A stretch of DNA of 64,000 nt from Xanthostigma xanthostigma (taxonomy: Eukaryota; Arthropoda; Insecta; Raphidioptera; Raphidiidae), in contig OY754466.1 in NCBI GenBank assembly GCA_963575645.1, positions 18,702,001-18,766,000 of the forward strand, written 5' to 3'. Of the stretch, positions 24,101 to 34,380 are shown one piece after another. The first letter of the stretch is position 1. Every line of letters begins with the position of its first letter. A program made the position numbers and the translations under genes. The notes under the pieces were generated by a model. The model worked only from the letters and a program-made list of their open reading frames with translations. It had not been told where the DNA came from and did not search any database.

Positions 24101-25925
24101 ATTTTTTTTTTCCCAGTAGTCGTCAACCAGATTTTCATTCCTGAAAATTTATGTATACATATATATATTTAATTTTGTTTTGGCAGCTGACCAAACAGAG
24201 TATAAAGATGTTTATACAAAAATGAAATGCCTGTTAGCAAATCATTTTATCCCGGGTCCTTTTAGCAATCCCTTTTTTGTGTTGTTTTTTCCCTTTTCTT
24301 TTTTTTAATCTTTCTTTTGTATTTTTTTACATGCTCAAAATATGTTCAAAAAGATTATGTGATTTAAATTAACTGATCAGTGTACCATATTTTTTTAATT
24401 AGAATCGAGTGGCAGGCTTACTAACAACCGCCAAAGATTCTATTTTTTTTTATACTCCTATTACAAGAAATAATAAAAAAGAGGTGAGCCAGTAGCAAAA
24501 CGTTGGCTAATCCTGACCTAATCAATAATAGTATATTGTGCGACTAGTGAGAGAAGGAGAAGATTCCATGAGCGTGAAATTTGCAGCACGAGCTTAGCGA
24601 GTGCGGTAACACGCGAGTGGAATATTCTCCTTCGATCAATAGTCGCACATAATATTTTATTCAACTAGCACGAGCAATATGTAATCGGGGCCCTGATAAA
24701 AGAGGGGAAAATAATAAATCACTTCATTGATTGACGTACACACCGTCCTCGATGCATACAAGATGGCCATGACTTTCGTTGAATTGCGATGCTGTTTTCA
24801 TATATACAATACCGCCTACCACGTTCCTATTGGTCCAGAAGCAGTGCAGTTTTTTTTCATTATTGCACGCTACTGCGTTCCTATTGGTCCAGAAAATTCA
24901 TTATCGCACAGTACGGCTCATTATTAGCACTCTACGCGTCAACATGAAGTAATTTATTATTTCTCCCGAATTTAGCAGGGCCCCGAAATTACATATTACT
25001 CACGCGTGTTGAATAAATAAAATTATCGACCAATTTTTCAGACAATATATTAACAAAAAAATATATAATTAATACATTAACGTTTCTATCCGGATTTGGA
25101 TCTTCTTCAGAACGGATCTAAAAATATAAAAAAATAATTAATACTTATTTAGTTTCTATTTATTTTATTTTTAATCCTGGCCTACTTATAGACAAAAAAA
25201 ATAAAAATTACAATCGTTTTTTAGATCAATGCGTAATGAACTACCACTTTAGAACATATTTTGAGTTTTTTTCTTTAAACTCAGAACTACTAAAAGACGT
25301 TCAGTTGATTACAGTGGAACCTACGTATGTTGACTACCTAAATTTTCACCAAAATGTAACTTATTATGCAATCTTTTGCAATATAAAATAAATAAGAATG
25401 TTTTCTTATAAAAAAGATCACAACGTCAAGAGCACTCACTGTGGTTTCATGCAAAATTTAGACAGGTGGTCAACATAGGTTTTACAGTAGGTTCGTTCCA
25501 AGCAGCCGCGAACGGTAATAAAACCGTACACAGTCTTGTCGCTGCGCAAGACTAATTTGCGCACTATCTCAAAAATCGATACTGCGCAAGACAGTCTTGC
25601 GCAGTAACAAGACTTTGTACGGTTTTGTTACCGTTCACGGCTGCTTTGAACGAACTTAGTAATTACAATTTAGAAAATGAACCAATTTTAGGAATATAAA
25701 CACGATATTTTCTTTTATCATAGGCCGACGATGCTGAGTTGGATGCACGCATTTCAGACGTGTCTACACATGATTCAGATAGTGTTGTCGTACTTCCTAA
25801 TGTTAATATTCATGACGTTCAACGTATGGCTCGGAATGGCCGTGGTATTTGGCGCAGCCGTCGGATATTTCCTATTCGGATGGAAGAAATCAGTTATTGT
25901 TGATGTGACGGAACACTGCCATTAA
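18190..25925 (+). CDS. Ctr1: High-affinity copper transporter CTR1 (SLC31 family)
   Basis: CTR1 imports Cu(I) at the plasma or endosomal membrane as a trimer. Five coding exons join in frame: 18190-18369, 21242-21369, 22537-22635, 23836-23865, 25724-25925, giving 212 aa and TAA. All have GT-AG borders. Residues 1-60 are rich in Met and His ([10 protein letters not shown], then three MDHS repeats), the copper-capturing ectodomain. TM1 is about residues 76-98. The cytosolic loop follows (about 103-150). TM2 carries the selectivity motif MLIFM (M172, M176). TM3 carries GAAVG (GxxxG, 189-193). The protein ends HCH (210-212), the copper-handing tail. The start was chosen as the first ATG after a tttcag acceptor at 18187, so a 5' UTR exon lies upstream. 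Every hallmark residue is present. Exon 4 is only 30 nt. Confidence 0.95.
18244..18306 (+). repeat. Three 21-bp repeats coding MDHS(G)HS copper-binding units
   Basis: ATGGACCACAGCGGACATAG-type units start at 18244, 18265 and 18286. The first two encode MDHSGHS exactly and the third MDHSQHE. The near-identity at DNA level suggests recent slippage or duplication in the Met/His-rich ectodomain of CTR1. Confidence 0.85.
18484..18870 (+). repeat. Two direct copies of a LINE-tail-like sequence in CTR1 intron 1
   Basis: ACGGAAATTGTTCGAAGTTG followed by TTCATCCAGAACTCT occurs at about 18488-18620 and again at 18730-18865. A hAT-like end (AGGGCCGTCTTTAACCTATT) lies just upstream at 18420. A related phrase recurs near 19040-19080. 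LINE origin is inferred from the TGGGTAGTTTCTGAGATTAC wording. Confidence 0.55.
19145..19616. mobile_element. hAT MITE with exact 8-bp target duplication
   Basis: The left end is CAGGGCCGGATTAACC and the right end, read in complement, is CAGTGCCGGATCAATC. Both are followed by GCC(CC)TAGGCA-type sub-terminal sequence. The 8 bp CCTGTATC occur at 19137-19144 and again at 19617-19624, an exact hAT-type duplication. No transposase frame is present. It lies in CTR1 intron 1 and interrupts another repeat-like sequence (GTAGACGGGCCC before, GGGAGTCCCGTCTAC after). Confidence 0.9.
20118..20880. repeat. Large foldback in CTR1 intron 1
   Basis: Outer arms share CCCATTAAGAATGGGACATA and its complement at about 20118-20215 and 20785-20880. 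Inner arms share CAGTGGCGTACGGCAGGA (20364 onward) with TCCTGCCGTGCGCCACTG (20756-20773) and run to the centre near 20570. The left arm has about 140 extra bp (about 20217-20356) with no partner on the right, so the palindrome is asymmetric. Confidence 0.85.
21406..21695. mobile_element. MITE with GGGCCATCCATAAATTACGTCACAC ends
   Basis: Left CCATCCATAAATTACGTCAC and right GTGACGTAATTTATGGATGG are exact complements, with G-rich sub-terminal runs typical of a common arthropod MITE type (possibly ISL2EU/IS3EU-related; superfamily inferred). It lies 36 bp after the end of CTR1 exon 2, in intron 2. Confidence 0.75.
22640..23835. other. CTR1 intron 3
   Basis: No repeat with clear ends, RNA gene or conserved ORF was seen. 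A diffuse inverted repeat around 23087-23150 (AAGTGTCGCTGTGTAGTCGT against ACGACAATTGCGACACG) is the only structure noticed. Confidence 0.5.
23836..23865 (+). other. CTR1 exon 4, a 30-nt symmetric microexon
   Basis: The exon lies between ttcaaacag and gtaagt, starts and ends in phase 2, and supplies residues around 136-146 ([11 protein letters not shown]) of the cytosolic loop. Skipping it would keep the frame. It is part of the CTR1 coding entry and is listed separately because of its size. Confidence 0.75.
24534..25017. repeat. Two adjoining inverted-repeat elements in CTR1 intron 4
   Basis: 24534-24653 is a foldback (TGTGCGACTAGTGAGAGAAG against CTTCGATCAATAGTCGCACA). 24657-25017 has about 80-bp inverted ends (TTTATTCAAC...GTTGAATAAA, with ATGTAATCGGGGCCCTG against CAGGGCCCCGAAATTACAT). 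The second has an internal direct repeat CGTTCCTATTGGTCCAGAA (24821 and 24879 areas). Confidence 0.75.
25312..25488. mobile_element. pogo/Tigger-like MITE
   Basis: The left end CAGTGGAACCTACGTATGTTGAC is preceded by TA. The right end carries GTCAACATAGGTTTTACAGTA, an imperfect complement. The CAGTxGAACCT start is typical of pogo/Tigger elements. The right terminus is degenerate, so exact limits are uncertain. Confidence 0.5.
25489..25657. mobile_element. MITE with GGTTCGTTCCAAGCAGCC ends
   Basis: Left GTTCGTTCCAAGCAGCCG and right CGGCTGCTTTGAACGAAC are inverted, and the arms continue through GAACGGTAATAAAACCGTAC. The middle is another palindrome around GCGCAAGACAGTCTTGCGC. It ends 66 bp before CTR1 exon 5. 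Confidence 0.8.
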
Positions 25926-27619
25926 CAGTGGAGTTTTGTTGCATGATTTTAATTTTTAACTCTACTTTACGGTCAATCGGATTTACTGTGCAGTATTATT
26001 TTAAAAACATTCTTCGGATCGTCGGCGTTGCAAAACGGCATACACTTGTGTAAAGTTCTTCTATGAGGGGTGTTCGGAGAGTATGAACCCAACGTTGATT
26101 TTAAAAATAACAATTGAATGTCAGAATGGTGTATGCTTTCCTGTGAAGTTCTACGAGAGGTATTGAAAAAGTAAGAATCTTGTGACTTTAATGAAATAAC
26201 CGATAAAAAAAAAAGAATACTGCTGCCCAACCTCATACGTCACGTTTTCAACGAAATCGGAACATTATTCATATCAAAACATCGGCGGCAAACTTTTTAA
26301 GGAACGGGCACAAAAGTTTGTGTTTTGGTGGGAAAAATTGTTTCGGTTTCGATGACAACTGCATGAAGAAGCAGAATAAGATATGCTTGACAGTACGTAA
26401 TGCGTTTTTTTTTATAGTTGATCGGCTTTTATTTCCCGAGTACCTCTTGTGAATATAATGGTAGCTAACTACAAATAATTTAATTGACGAATTGCACTGT
26501 GATGCTTTAAAACTTAGATAATTATAATTGCTCGATACATTCTGATAGAAATCGTAGATCGATGACAGCTATGAAAGTTCGCCACTGATCTTGTTCCCTT
26601 ATTCGTTTAGAAACTCTACCGTACTGAAATTTCATGTTTTCCTTAGTAACTGAAGATCGATAAGTGGAACCAGCCAAAAAATATATTTCTGGAATTAATA
26701 ATAGCGATCAACAAGCAGTAGGTTTCATTATTTCTTTTTTAAGCAGCTATGCTCTGATCAATACTTGATTCAATATGAAAATACTCTTACATTGTTTGCT
26801 CACTATTTATTCAATATAATCGCTTTGGTTTCGATATCGATTTGAATCATCGTTACAAGGTATGGTTGGCTGTCATTTTTTTTATAAACTGGAATGCAAT
26901 GCGATGGTTGATTGCTTTCCAAACATTTGACAGTCAACGAACAAGTGAATGGCAACTTAAAACACATATCCCCGCGATAAGAACGAAATCTATATTACCT
27001 ACTGTATTGTAGTAAATTTTACTTTTTTGTTTTGATAATTGAAACAGTTGAACGTTAAGATAATTCTGCAAAGTAAAACTGACTGTGAATAAACGTGAAC
27101 ATTCGTAGTATTTTTTATTGTATGACATTTATGAAATGTACATAAAAGTATGTAAAACAGGTCAGGTTGGATCAGCCACCAACCGGATTTGTATAATCGA
27201 AATAACTATTTTGAAACGGTCGATCAAACGGGAAAATATTATCATATATTTGTAATTCCTCATCTTCAGCTTGTCAGTTTGATGATCTGTTTCAATTGAA
27301 TACTATATTAGCATAATTAGACATGTATATAGTTTTTATTCTGGAAATATTTTTTAAAAGTATATTAAAATTTAACTAATAAACTATTTTTTTTTATCGC
27401 TGTTCAATCGTATGAAAAAATAAAATAATATATATCAGTTTTAATTTAAGTCTTTTACAAGTAATAAGTGTCCCAATGAACTAACTATTGTGCCTCTAAA
27501 ACACAACTAAACCTTACCAGTGTTTGAAGTGTTCCCACTTATAAATAAACTTTATAGTTATTAATTTTTAGTTATAGTATTCTATTGTATTATGAAACAT
27601 CCAATACAATAGCATACCA
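25926..27619. other. CTR1 3' UTR and intergenic sequence
   Basis: AATAAA at 27088-27093 is a possible poly(A) signal but lies far (1.16 kb) from the stop. No conserved ORF, tRNA or bounded element was seen in this stretch. Confidence 0.4.
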
Positions 27620-28930
27620 TAGGTATTGGCTGGAGAGAGCTAACTACGAATTTAGGGTATATATTTTAGGAAAGTAAAAATTATAAAGTATTTTATCAAT
27701 GGGTAAATCTGGAATCGCGAGTGTGGCAGAGCGTTTGCGGTTATTTCGCTTCTGCGCAGCATATGACATTTGCAAAAAACTAAACCAAAAAAATATATTT
27801 TGGGCAACTTGAAGTTTTTTTAATCTTTTATTTTCGCATTTATCGCACGTTGAAAACAATAGTGACACTATACAAAAAAGTTAACTTTTCACCTTTTGTA
27901 AGATTCATGTTTTACTGCAAGAGTGTCACTATACGAAAATTTCCGTTTGCTCATAAATCCACTTATTTCCGCTAGATTGAGCTAGTGTCACTTTATATTT
28001 TGAAAGAATTGCCCATGGTCGTGTGTGATATAACGACACTATTTTAATTGTGTCAAATCAGTTGTTTGGTACGTACGTCGCTGTAAGTGAAAAAGTGACA
28101 CATTTTGTTAAATGACAGTTTACTGATTACAGTTGCTACAAAAATTAATGCAAGTAAGTAAATACATAAAATGACACATTTTGTTTAGTGACACTTTTTG
28201 CAGTTGAAGTCTCCAATTTACTGATTATAAGGTTATGACAACAATGACACTAAACAAAAAATTATTGTTGAAAGGTCTTTTTTTTAATAACTTTATTTTT
28301 AACATTGTGGTCAACAAATAAATTAAAACAATAATAAATTGTCTCATTATTAACAAAAGAATCTCTATAAGCAGTATTTTAATAGTAACTTTTTTAGGCC
28401 AAAACAATATTATTAAAACTAAAAAGTGCTCTACTGTAAAATGTAATTTTTTGCCTAATGTCACTTTTGTTTTCAACGTGCGTTATATTATAATCTAGAA
28501 ATAAAAATCCCAGACTATTTTATCGGTTTTAAAGTAACAAAATAGTCTGATATTTTTGTTTCTGGATTATATAAATGTTAAAACAAAATTAATAATAAGA
28601 ATCGCAGGATTGTGGACAAAAAGTTCTTTATTCAGTGTACGACGTTTCGTCTATAAATTTAGACTTTTTCAAGTACTGCGATTCTTATTAATAATTGTCT
28701 CGATGGACACGATTTCTAATATATGTTAAAACAAAAGATTAAAAAAACTTCAAGTTGCCTACAACATTTTTTTGCAAATATCTAATGCTGCGCAGAAACG
28801 AAATAACCGTAAACGCTCTGCCAGACTCGCGATTGTAGATACGCCCATTGATAAAATACTGTTTTTTATTATTATTTCAACTTGCCTAAAATACATACCT
28901 ACCCTAAATTCGTCGTCAGCTCTTGGCCTA
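27620..28930. repeat. Nested inverted repeats, outer arms ~210 bp
   Basis: Outer arms 27620-27838 and 28725-28930 share CTACGAATTTAGGGTA, AGAGCGTTTGCGGTTATTTC and AACTTGAAGTTTTTTTAATC with their complements. Inside lies a second element at about 27846-28482 with ends GCACGTTGAAAACAATAGTG and its near complement TGTCACTTTTGTTTTCAACG, studded with GTGACACT-type words. Then come a palindrome at 28490-28570 (CCCAGACTATTTT against AAAATAGTCTG) and a fourth foldback at 28598-28700. Confidence 0.8.
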
Positions 28931-29317
28931 TATTAATTTTTGCATTTAAAAACATCCGCTCTTTTTCCGTAATAGAACTGTGTATTAATTTATTAATATT
29001 ATCACAGAAGGAAATTTTGGGTAAATAATAATCAATTCCGGTAAAAAATTATCATATTTTATTTTAAACATGTGCGGTTTACACAACTTCTATAAATATA
29101 TATATTAGTATTACAAAATCGAATGTTGTAGAGGAAAATAGAGGATTTAAAAATAATTTATAGCCATATACCTAGTAATAGAAATTACGTCAGATTCAGA
29201 ATAAGTAAACTGTTTTCGGAAATCTTTTCTCACCAGGTCTCTAAATCAGAAAATTGAATGTTTAAAAATGATTTAAACTATCAAGGAATGGTGATATACT
29301 CAAGGTATTACCTAATC

Positions 29318-29591
29318 CAGGGGTGGCGAACCTTTCTCTATCAACGTGCCATTTTTTTTTCAAACATTTTTAATGTAGCCATGACGTGCCAACAAGCAGA
29401 CAAAGAAATTTAGTTGTCAAAAAAATTAATCAAATGTTTCATTTCGATAATACATTGAGCGCCATGAAACTTTTTCGTAATTTGTTATTTGATGGTATTC
29501 ATTTTTTTTCGACATCTAGCATACCTATTTGTAATTATTTCGATTTTGCACCTCAATCAATCCCGTCTGTGCCATAGGTTCGCCACCTCTG
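29318..29591. mobile_element. hAT MITE with exact 8-bp target duplication
   Basis: The ends CAGGGGTGGCGAACCT and AGGTTCGCCACCTCTG are inverted repeats of hAT type. ACCTAATC at 29310-29317 is repeated exactly at 29592-29599. The internal frame has no transposase signature, so the element is non-autonomous. Confidence 0.92.
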
Positions 29592-29743
29592 ACCTAATCG
29601 ATTATTCTGGGTTGATGAATAAGCCCCTCCGATTCTTAAAAGATCGAAATGGAACGGCCTTTTAGAAGCACTGTAGAGGTATAAATGTCAAAAAAAAGAC
29701 GGGTTGCACTCTGGGAGTGCCGAAGTGAAAACTTGAATATTAA

Positions 29744-30271
29744 CGTCTTACGAATTTTCGATCAGGTCACGTGTCCTGACGCGAGTTTAACATTTTTTAC
29801 CCATTACAAAAAAAGTGTACAAAAGTTTTCGTCTTACGAATTTTCGATCAGGTCACGTGTCCTGACGCGAGTTTAACATTTTTTACCCATTACAAAAAAA
29901 GTGTACAAAAGTTTTCGTCTTACGAATTTTCGATCAGGTCTTACGAATTTTCGATCTGACGCGAGTTTTAACATTTTTTACCCATTACAAAAAAAGTGTA
30001 CAAAAGTTTTCGTCTTACGAATTTTCGATCAGGTCACGTGTCCTGACGCGAGTTTAACATTTTTTACCCATTACAAAAAAAGTGTACAAAAGTTTTCGTC
30101 TTACGAATTTTCGATCAGGTCACGTGTCCTGACGCGAGTTTAACATTTTTTACCCATTACAAAAAAAGTGTACAAAAGTTTTCGTCTTACGAATTTTCGA
30201 TCAGGTCTTACGAATTTTCGATCTGACGCGAGTTTTAACATTTTTTACCCATTACAAAAAAAAGTGTACAA
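29744..30271. repeat. Minisatellite with higher-order (86-86-95 bp) structure
   Basis: Units beginning CGTCTTACGAATTTTCGATC start at 29744, 29830, 29916, 30011, 30097 and 30183, giving periods of 86, 86, 95, 86, 86 bp. The third and sixth units are the same longer variant: TTACGAATTTTCGATC is doubled, and the CACGTGTCCTGACG segment is replaced by TGACG. The array is therefore two copies of a 267-bp trimer. Long ORFs across it are by-products of the repeat. Confidence 0.93.
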
Positions 30272-31037
30272 CGCCGCTAAAGAAGTTTTCACTTCAAAAA
30301 GTTAAAGTAAGTCCTTGACCTCGGCAAGCAATACCGTTTTGTCTCATCAAGAAACGCCCATTCTTGCCTCGCCTAGAATCGAAATTTTACTACTGTTTTC
30401 TAGGTACATTTTCGAGGGTCTCTTTCCAGTATCGATAGCAATGAAGCCTCAATAATTTAAACTCGATCTCTCTTTGAAATACAAGACGAGAAAAACTTCA
30501 TTTCGACAGCAACGCTACCTGCGACGTAAGTATATCTAGTGTAATTTAACATTTAATTTGTATTCTAAACAGCCTTATAGCAATTTTCAGTACAAACACT
30601 ACAATTTGAGGCAATACACATAAATGTGAGCAATAAATATGTAAATTATTTAAGGACTGATTAGAAAATTCACTGGCATTATTTACAAAATTACAAGTAA
30701 TATCATTGTCTTGAGTATTTACAGCAACGTATATTTAATTTACAGATTTATTGCTCCCAGAAAATTTGTTATCGTTTATTGTTCACATTTACTTGTACAA
30801 ATAAAACAGCTCGTTTGTCTAATATTTGTAATGAAAATGAAAAAGAAGAAAAAAACTTGTTCTATTGGATATTTCGAAACTCCAGCACCCAAACAGCGCG
30901 TCGAAGTTTCATGACTAGATGCGAAAATCTCGAAGTACCTGGCATTAAAGTTCAGTTTTGAAATTGTAGACAGTTACCAATACTTATAGTTTCACAATAC
31001 AATATAAATAGTACGGTTTTGATGCATGGGAAAATCT

Positions 31038-31291
31038 AAAAAAAAATTGGTTGTCTGTAAAGTCGGTTTACGGACGATAGTTTTACGTGATAACGTCATA
31101 AAGAAACATTGATGAACTCTCTGACGTCACGCGAGAAGAGAGAAATGCGTACAAGCCGACGCTTGGGCCGATCGTGCCTCTCTATCGCTTATACCGCGCT
31201 CTCGCTTGCACGCTCAGGTTCTGGCGGAACGTGACACTTTTTCGTGCGTGCAGCCGGTGTCATCAATTTATAAGACGTTATCACGTCAAAA
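31038..31291 (+). repeat. Dispersed repeat, copy 1
   Basis: It begins GTCTGTAAAGTCGGTTTACG and ends TAAGACGTTATCACGTCAAA, with internal ends TTTTACGTGATAACGTC and GACGTTATCACGTCAAAA forming an inverted pair. It shares long blocks with 61932-62182, including TGGGCCGATCGTGC and CGCTCTCGCTTGCACGC. Copy 1 has a different central block (GACGTCACGCGAGAAGAGAG). Confidence 0.8.
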
Positions 31292-31674
31292 TGGATCAGG
31301 TATGTTATTGGCAGATTATTTGACGTCCACATCTGCAGATATGGATGTGAAAATAGTAAGAACATTAAGAACATGTGGATGTCTGCAACATCCCTCTACA
31401 TTGTTTTATTACTTTGCCACTCCGATAAGCTCGTTAGTAGCTAAGTGTATTAGTCACTGCCAACAATTTTCAAACTGAACTGTTGGCGTGATCATACAGC
31501 GATCTACATGCAAAAATACATTCTAGAATAGGTAGTTGGTAGCCCGAAAGAATTTTGCCATTTGATTTTTAAATTATTATGAATATAGTTAAACCACACA
31601 AAGTGCTTTTTGTAAAAAATAACAAACGAGCATGCTACAACGAATTTAATGCGTGCTATTTCATAATCAATACT

Positions 31675-31680
31675 TTTATT
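31675..31680 (-). terminator. Candidate poly(A) signal of LRRC57
   Basis: TTTATT on the plus strand gives AATAAA on the minus strand, about 200 nt after the LRRC57 stop codon. The position is plausible; cleavage is inferred. Confidence 0.4.
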
Positions 31681-31881
31681 TTAAATATAAGTAAGGAAAT
31701 ATTTTTATAAAATATATACCTAATATACATTTTGGTATTAAATACAAACAATTTTTTTTTTTGTTATGAACAGTTTTTACATCACTTTTTCAAATGATAA
31801 AATAAATTAGGAACACAAGTGCTAATATAAATTAACGAAGTGGGTATGTCTCACTGGTCCGCGAATGACTTAAATATGAAC

Positions 31882-32598
31882 TTAAAACATTTTCTTTTTA
31901 ACAGCCGTATATCTTTCCATATATTCCTCGTATCCGTCCAGCTCGGTAAACTGTTTCATTTCGAACAGGTTACCTTCTAACGTGAGTATAGATATTTTCG
32001 ATTCTTTTAATATTTTCGGATGAATACCAGTTAACTGAAGGCAATTTTCTTCTAATCTCAATGTTTTCAATCTAGGGCATCCGGATATTTGTGGAGACAC
32101 GCTAGAGATTTGATTCTGATTCAAATTGAGTTCTGTTACGTGCAAATTAAGAACTTCAGACGGCACGAGCGTAATTCTGTTTTTTGAAAGATCTAAGATA
32201 TCCAAATGTTTTAAACCACAGAATACCGTTGGAAATTCTTTAAGCTGATTTGCGGATAAATTCACTTGCTTCAAATGTTCTAAATTTGAAAGTGAATTCG
32301 GCAATGCTACGATATGATTACAACTTGCGTTCAGACTTTCTAATCTCACAAGCTCTGCTAAACAGTCAGGCAACTCCGTGAGCTTATTTTTACTGACATT
32401 TAAATGTTTTAATATTTTAAATTGATTAATTTCGTTCGGTATAACTGCGAACTTATTTTCCGATATATCTAATGTACGTAAAATTCCATCTAAATGTTTC
32501 AAGGCGGGCGGAAATTCGTGCAGTTTTTGTCCAGAAATTTTCAATACTCCAGTTTTTTTCGCGGTTTCGAAATGTTGTTTTAATCCTGAATTGCCCAT
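31882..32598 (-). CDS. Lrrc57: Leucine-rich-repeat protein, LRRC57 type
   Basis: A single-exon frame of 238 aa. The start was set at the internal ATG (32598) because it gives MGNSGLKQHFETAKKTGVLK, matching the LRRC57 N-terminus (human MGNSALRAHVETAQKTGVF) and providing a Gly2/Ser4 N-myristoylation-type signal. The frame is open for 20 more codons upstream, but that extension is not family-like. About seven LRRs follow (roughly residues 38-205, LxxLxLSxNxL/I pattern, for example LRTLDISENKF, LNVSKNKLTELP, LNLNQNQISSVS). The C-terminal block has CPRLKTLRLEENCLQL and ELDGYEEYMERYTAVKKKMF, also close to LRRC57 (YDKYMERFTATKKKF). The molecular role of LRRC57 is poorly known; membrane attachment is inferred from the N-terminus. 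Confidence 0.92.
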   Translation of the reverse strand: MGNSGLKQHFETAKKTGVLKISGQKLHEFPPALKHLDGILRTLDISENKFAVIPNEINQFKILKHLNVSKNKLTELPDCLAELVRLESLNASCNHIVALPNSLSNLEHLKQVNLSANQLKEFPTVFCGLKHLDILDLSKNRITLVPSEVLNLHVTELNLNQNQISSVSPQISGCPRLKTLRLEENCLQLTGIHPKILKESKISILTLEGNLFEMKQFTELDGYEEYMERYTAVKKKMF

Positions 32599-33957
32599 CG
32601 TTTTATTTTTAAAAATACACTTACTTCGAATTTTGGCGCTCGTAAAAAAACGTACCAATATCGACTGAGAACCAAAGTGACGTTTTAGCAGAGTTCAGTT
32701 CAGAAATTGACACGCCCTATCGTACGTTTAAATCATAAAACTCGAATTTATTTGTTTCACTCACTAGAAATAAATATGACACAACGTAACTTTCTTAAAA
32801 TTCACTTTTTAGACTTTGACGTTTATTCCCCTAAAAAAATGCATCCATCCCGACATGCGTTATATCACTGACCAGTCGAGTGTCGACAGTCGCCTGCCAG
32901 TTGTCTTGACCAATCTATTATCTCTGTCATTGACGCTTTTTATCTCGAACACTAGAGAGCAGCACCATTGCTTCGTAGAGATAAAATGGTTGACATTTTA
33001 ATTATCTGGTATTTTGACATTTGAGAAAAATACCAAAATGTAGCTAAATTTATTACAACTAAATTAAAAAATAGTAATGTAGTGATAGTGTTTTGAAATA
33101 AAATGTCTGTGACTCCGAAATCTGAAAAGTATGGCCAAGGTATGAAAACGATCTGTACCGCCAAACATTGCTGTCAAATTGTGATCAGAAATGTACATCT
33201 CTTTGCAGCTATTACTCTTATCTGCTTATTGATGCACCAATTTGAGCAATAGAATTTATTTTTAAATGTGATGTAATGCTTTTCCTTGACTTAGTTTAAG
33301 TATAGTGTTTATACCGCATTAATATATAAACAGTACCCATATAGTCATGAAAAATAAGATTTGTTCAGATTTATGATCGTTTGAAATTTTAGTACGGTTT
33401 TTTATGTTTTGTGTAAATGTGTTTTTATACATGAACGTATTTTTGGTATTCTAATCTTGAAATTCGATATAATTTTTGTAAGTAATGATTTGGTTTTTAA
33501 CCGAAATAGTTGACATTCTTTAATATCTCTTTATTGATTTCTTCTATATAAAAACTTTTAATTTAAATAATACGTATCTTTTAATTACGAAATCGAGTAA
33601 CTAATTCAAAATACAATAGATTTTTAATTTTTTTTTAATATTATGAGAAGTGTTAAACGCTTGGAACACAATAACCAAAAATCATTGTAATTTTTTACCT
33701 ATTTAAATTCATATTTATTTTACTAATGATCAGATTAAAACTGCACATATACAAATTTTTTATTTTTATATGATATAAAGTACCTCATCCCTTGAGAGGA
33801 GGCCTATTGGTATACTTGTACAATTTTTTTTATTTCTTAAGAACCAATTTTATACGTCTGCATAATATATAGACTATATACACATAGTCAAAAGTATAGC
33901 AGACTCCAGCTCTGGCTTGTATAATTAAATATCAAAAACCTGGGTTCTTAGACAGAA

Positions 33958-34026
33958 ATGGGATTCGAACCCACGACTATCTGATGCAAAGGCCAGCACG
34001 TTGACCATTACACCACACTGTCTGCT
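33958..34026 (-). repeat. tRNA-like relic (SINE head or pseudo-tRNA)
   Basis: On the minus strand, A-box TGGTGTAATGGTCAA and B-box GGTTCGAATCC are correctly ordered. The anticodon loop region reads TTTGCAT (alanine-like TGC or cysteine-like GCA). The outer acceptor stem pairs for five positions (GACAG with CTGTC) and then fails, and the anticodon stem is poor. It is probably a degenerate tRNA or SINE head rather than a working gene. Confidence 0.45.
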
Positions 34027-34124
34027 AAGGGACCAAATTTCATTGAAATCGAACTGGGCATTTAGAAGTTATGGCGGAACAGCTTAAGACAGATTACCAC
34101 CCTAGTTTTATTATTATTAACTAG

Positions 34125-34380
34125 TTGTTACCCGCGACTTCGTCCGCATGGGTTTTAATTTTTTTTACGCAGAACCCAATTCTTTTTCTAAAATAAAAGT
34201 AGACAAGTTACTCCTTATAACATCAGCTATCTGCCAGTAAAAATACCACCAAAATCTGTCCAATCGTTTCGGAGATTATCCGGAACAGACTGTTTTTTTG
34301 TTATAAGTACATATACTTCATATATATTTAGTAAAACGCTGTTATTTTGACATTACCAACAGACACTTGAATTTTATTTA
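34125..34380 (+). repeat. LINE/RTE-like 3' tail
   Basis: The segment opens with CTAGTTGTTACCCGCGACTT and CGTCCGCATGGGTTTTAATT, a wording frequent in insect LINE tails. It runs on through CCAATCGTTTCGGAGATTAT. No coding part remains. Confidence 0.45.

Larger units (their letters stand above)
30272..31881. other. Intergenic stretch and LRRC57 3' side
   Basis: Apart from the dispersed repeat at 31038-31291 and a minus-strand AATAAA at 31675-31680, no bounded element or conserved ORF was found. Frames at 30711-30961 end without a recognisable domain. Confidence 0.45.

Noticed and set aside
29685-30143. Two repeated plus-strand frames
   Set aside because: They are translations of the 86-bp tandem repeat.
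30711-30961. Overlapping plus-strand frames with a Lys-rich stretch and an acceptor-like AAACAG
   Set aside because: Neither frame shows a conserved motif, and neither connects in phase with the first C3G exon found.
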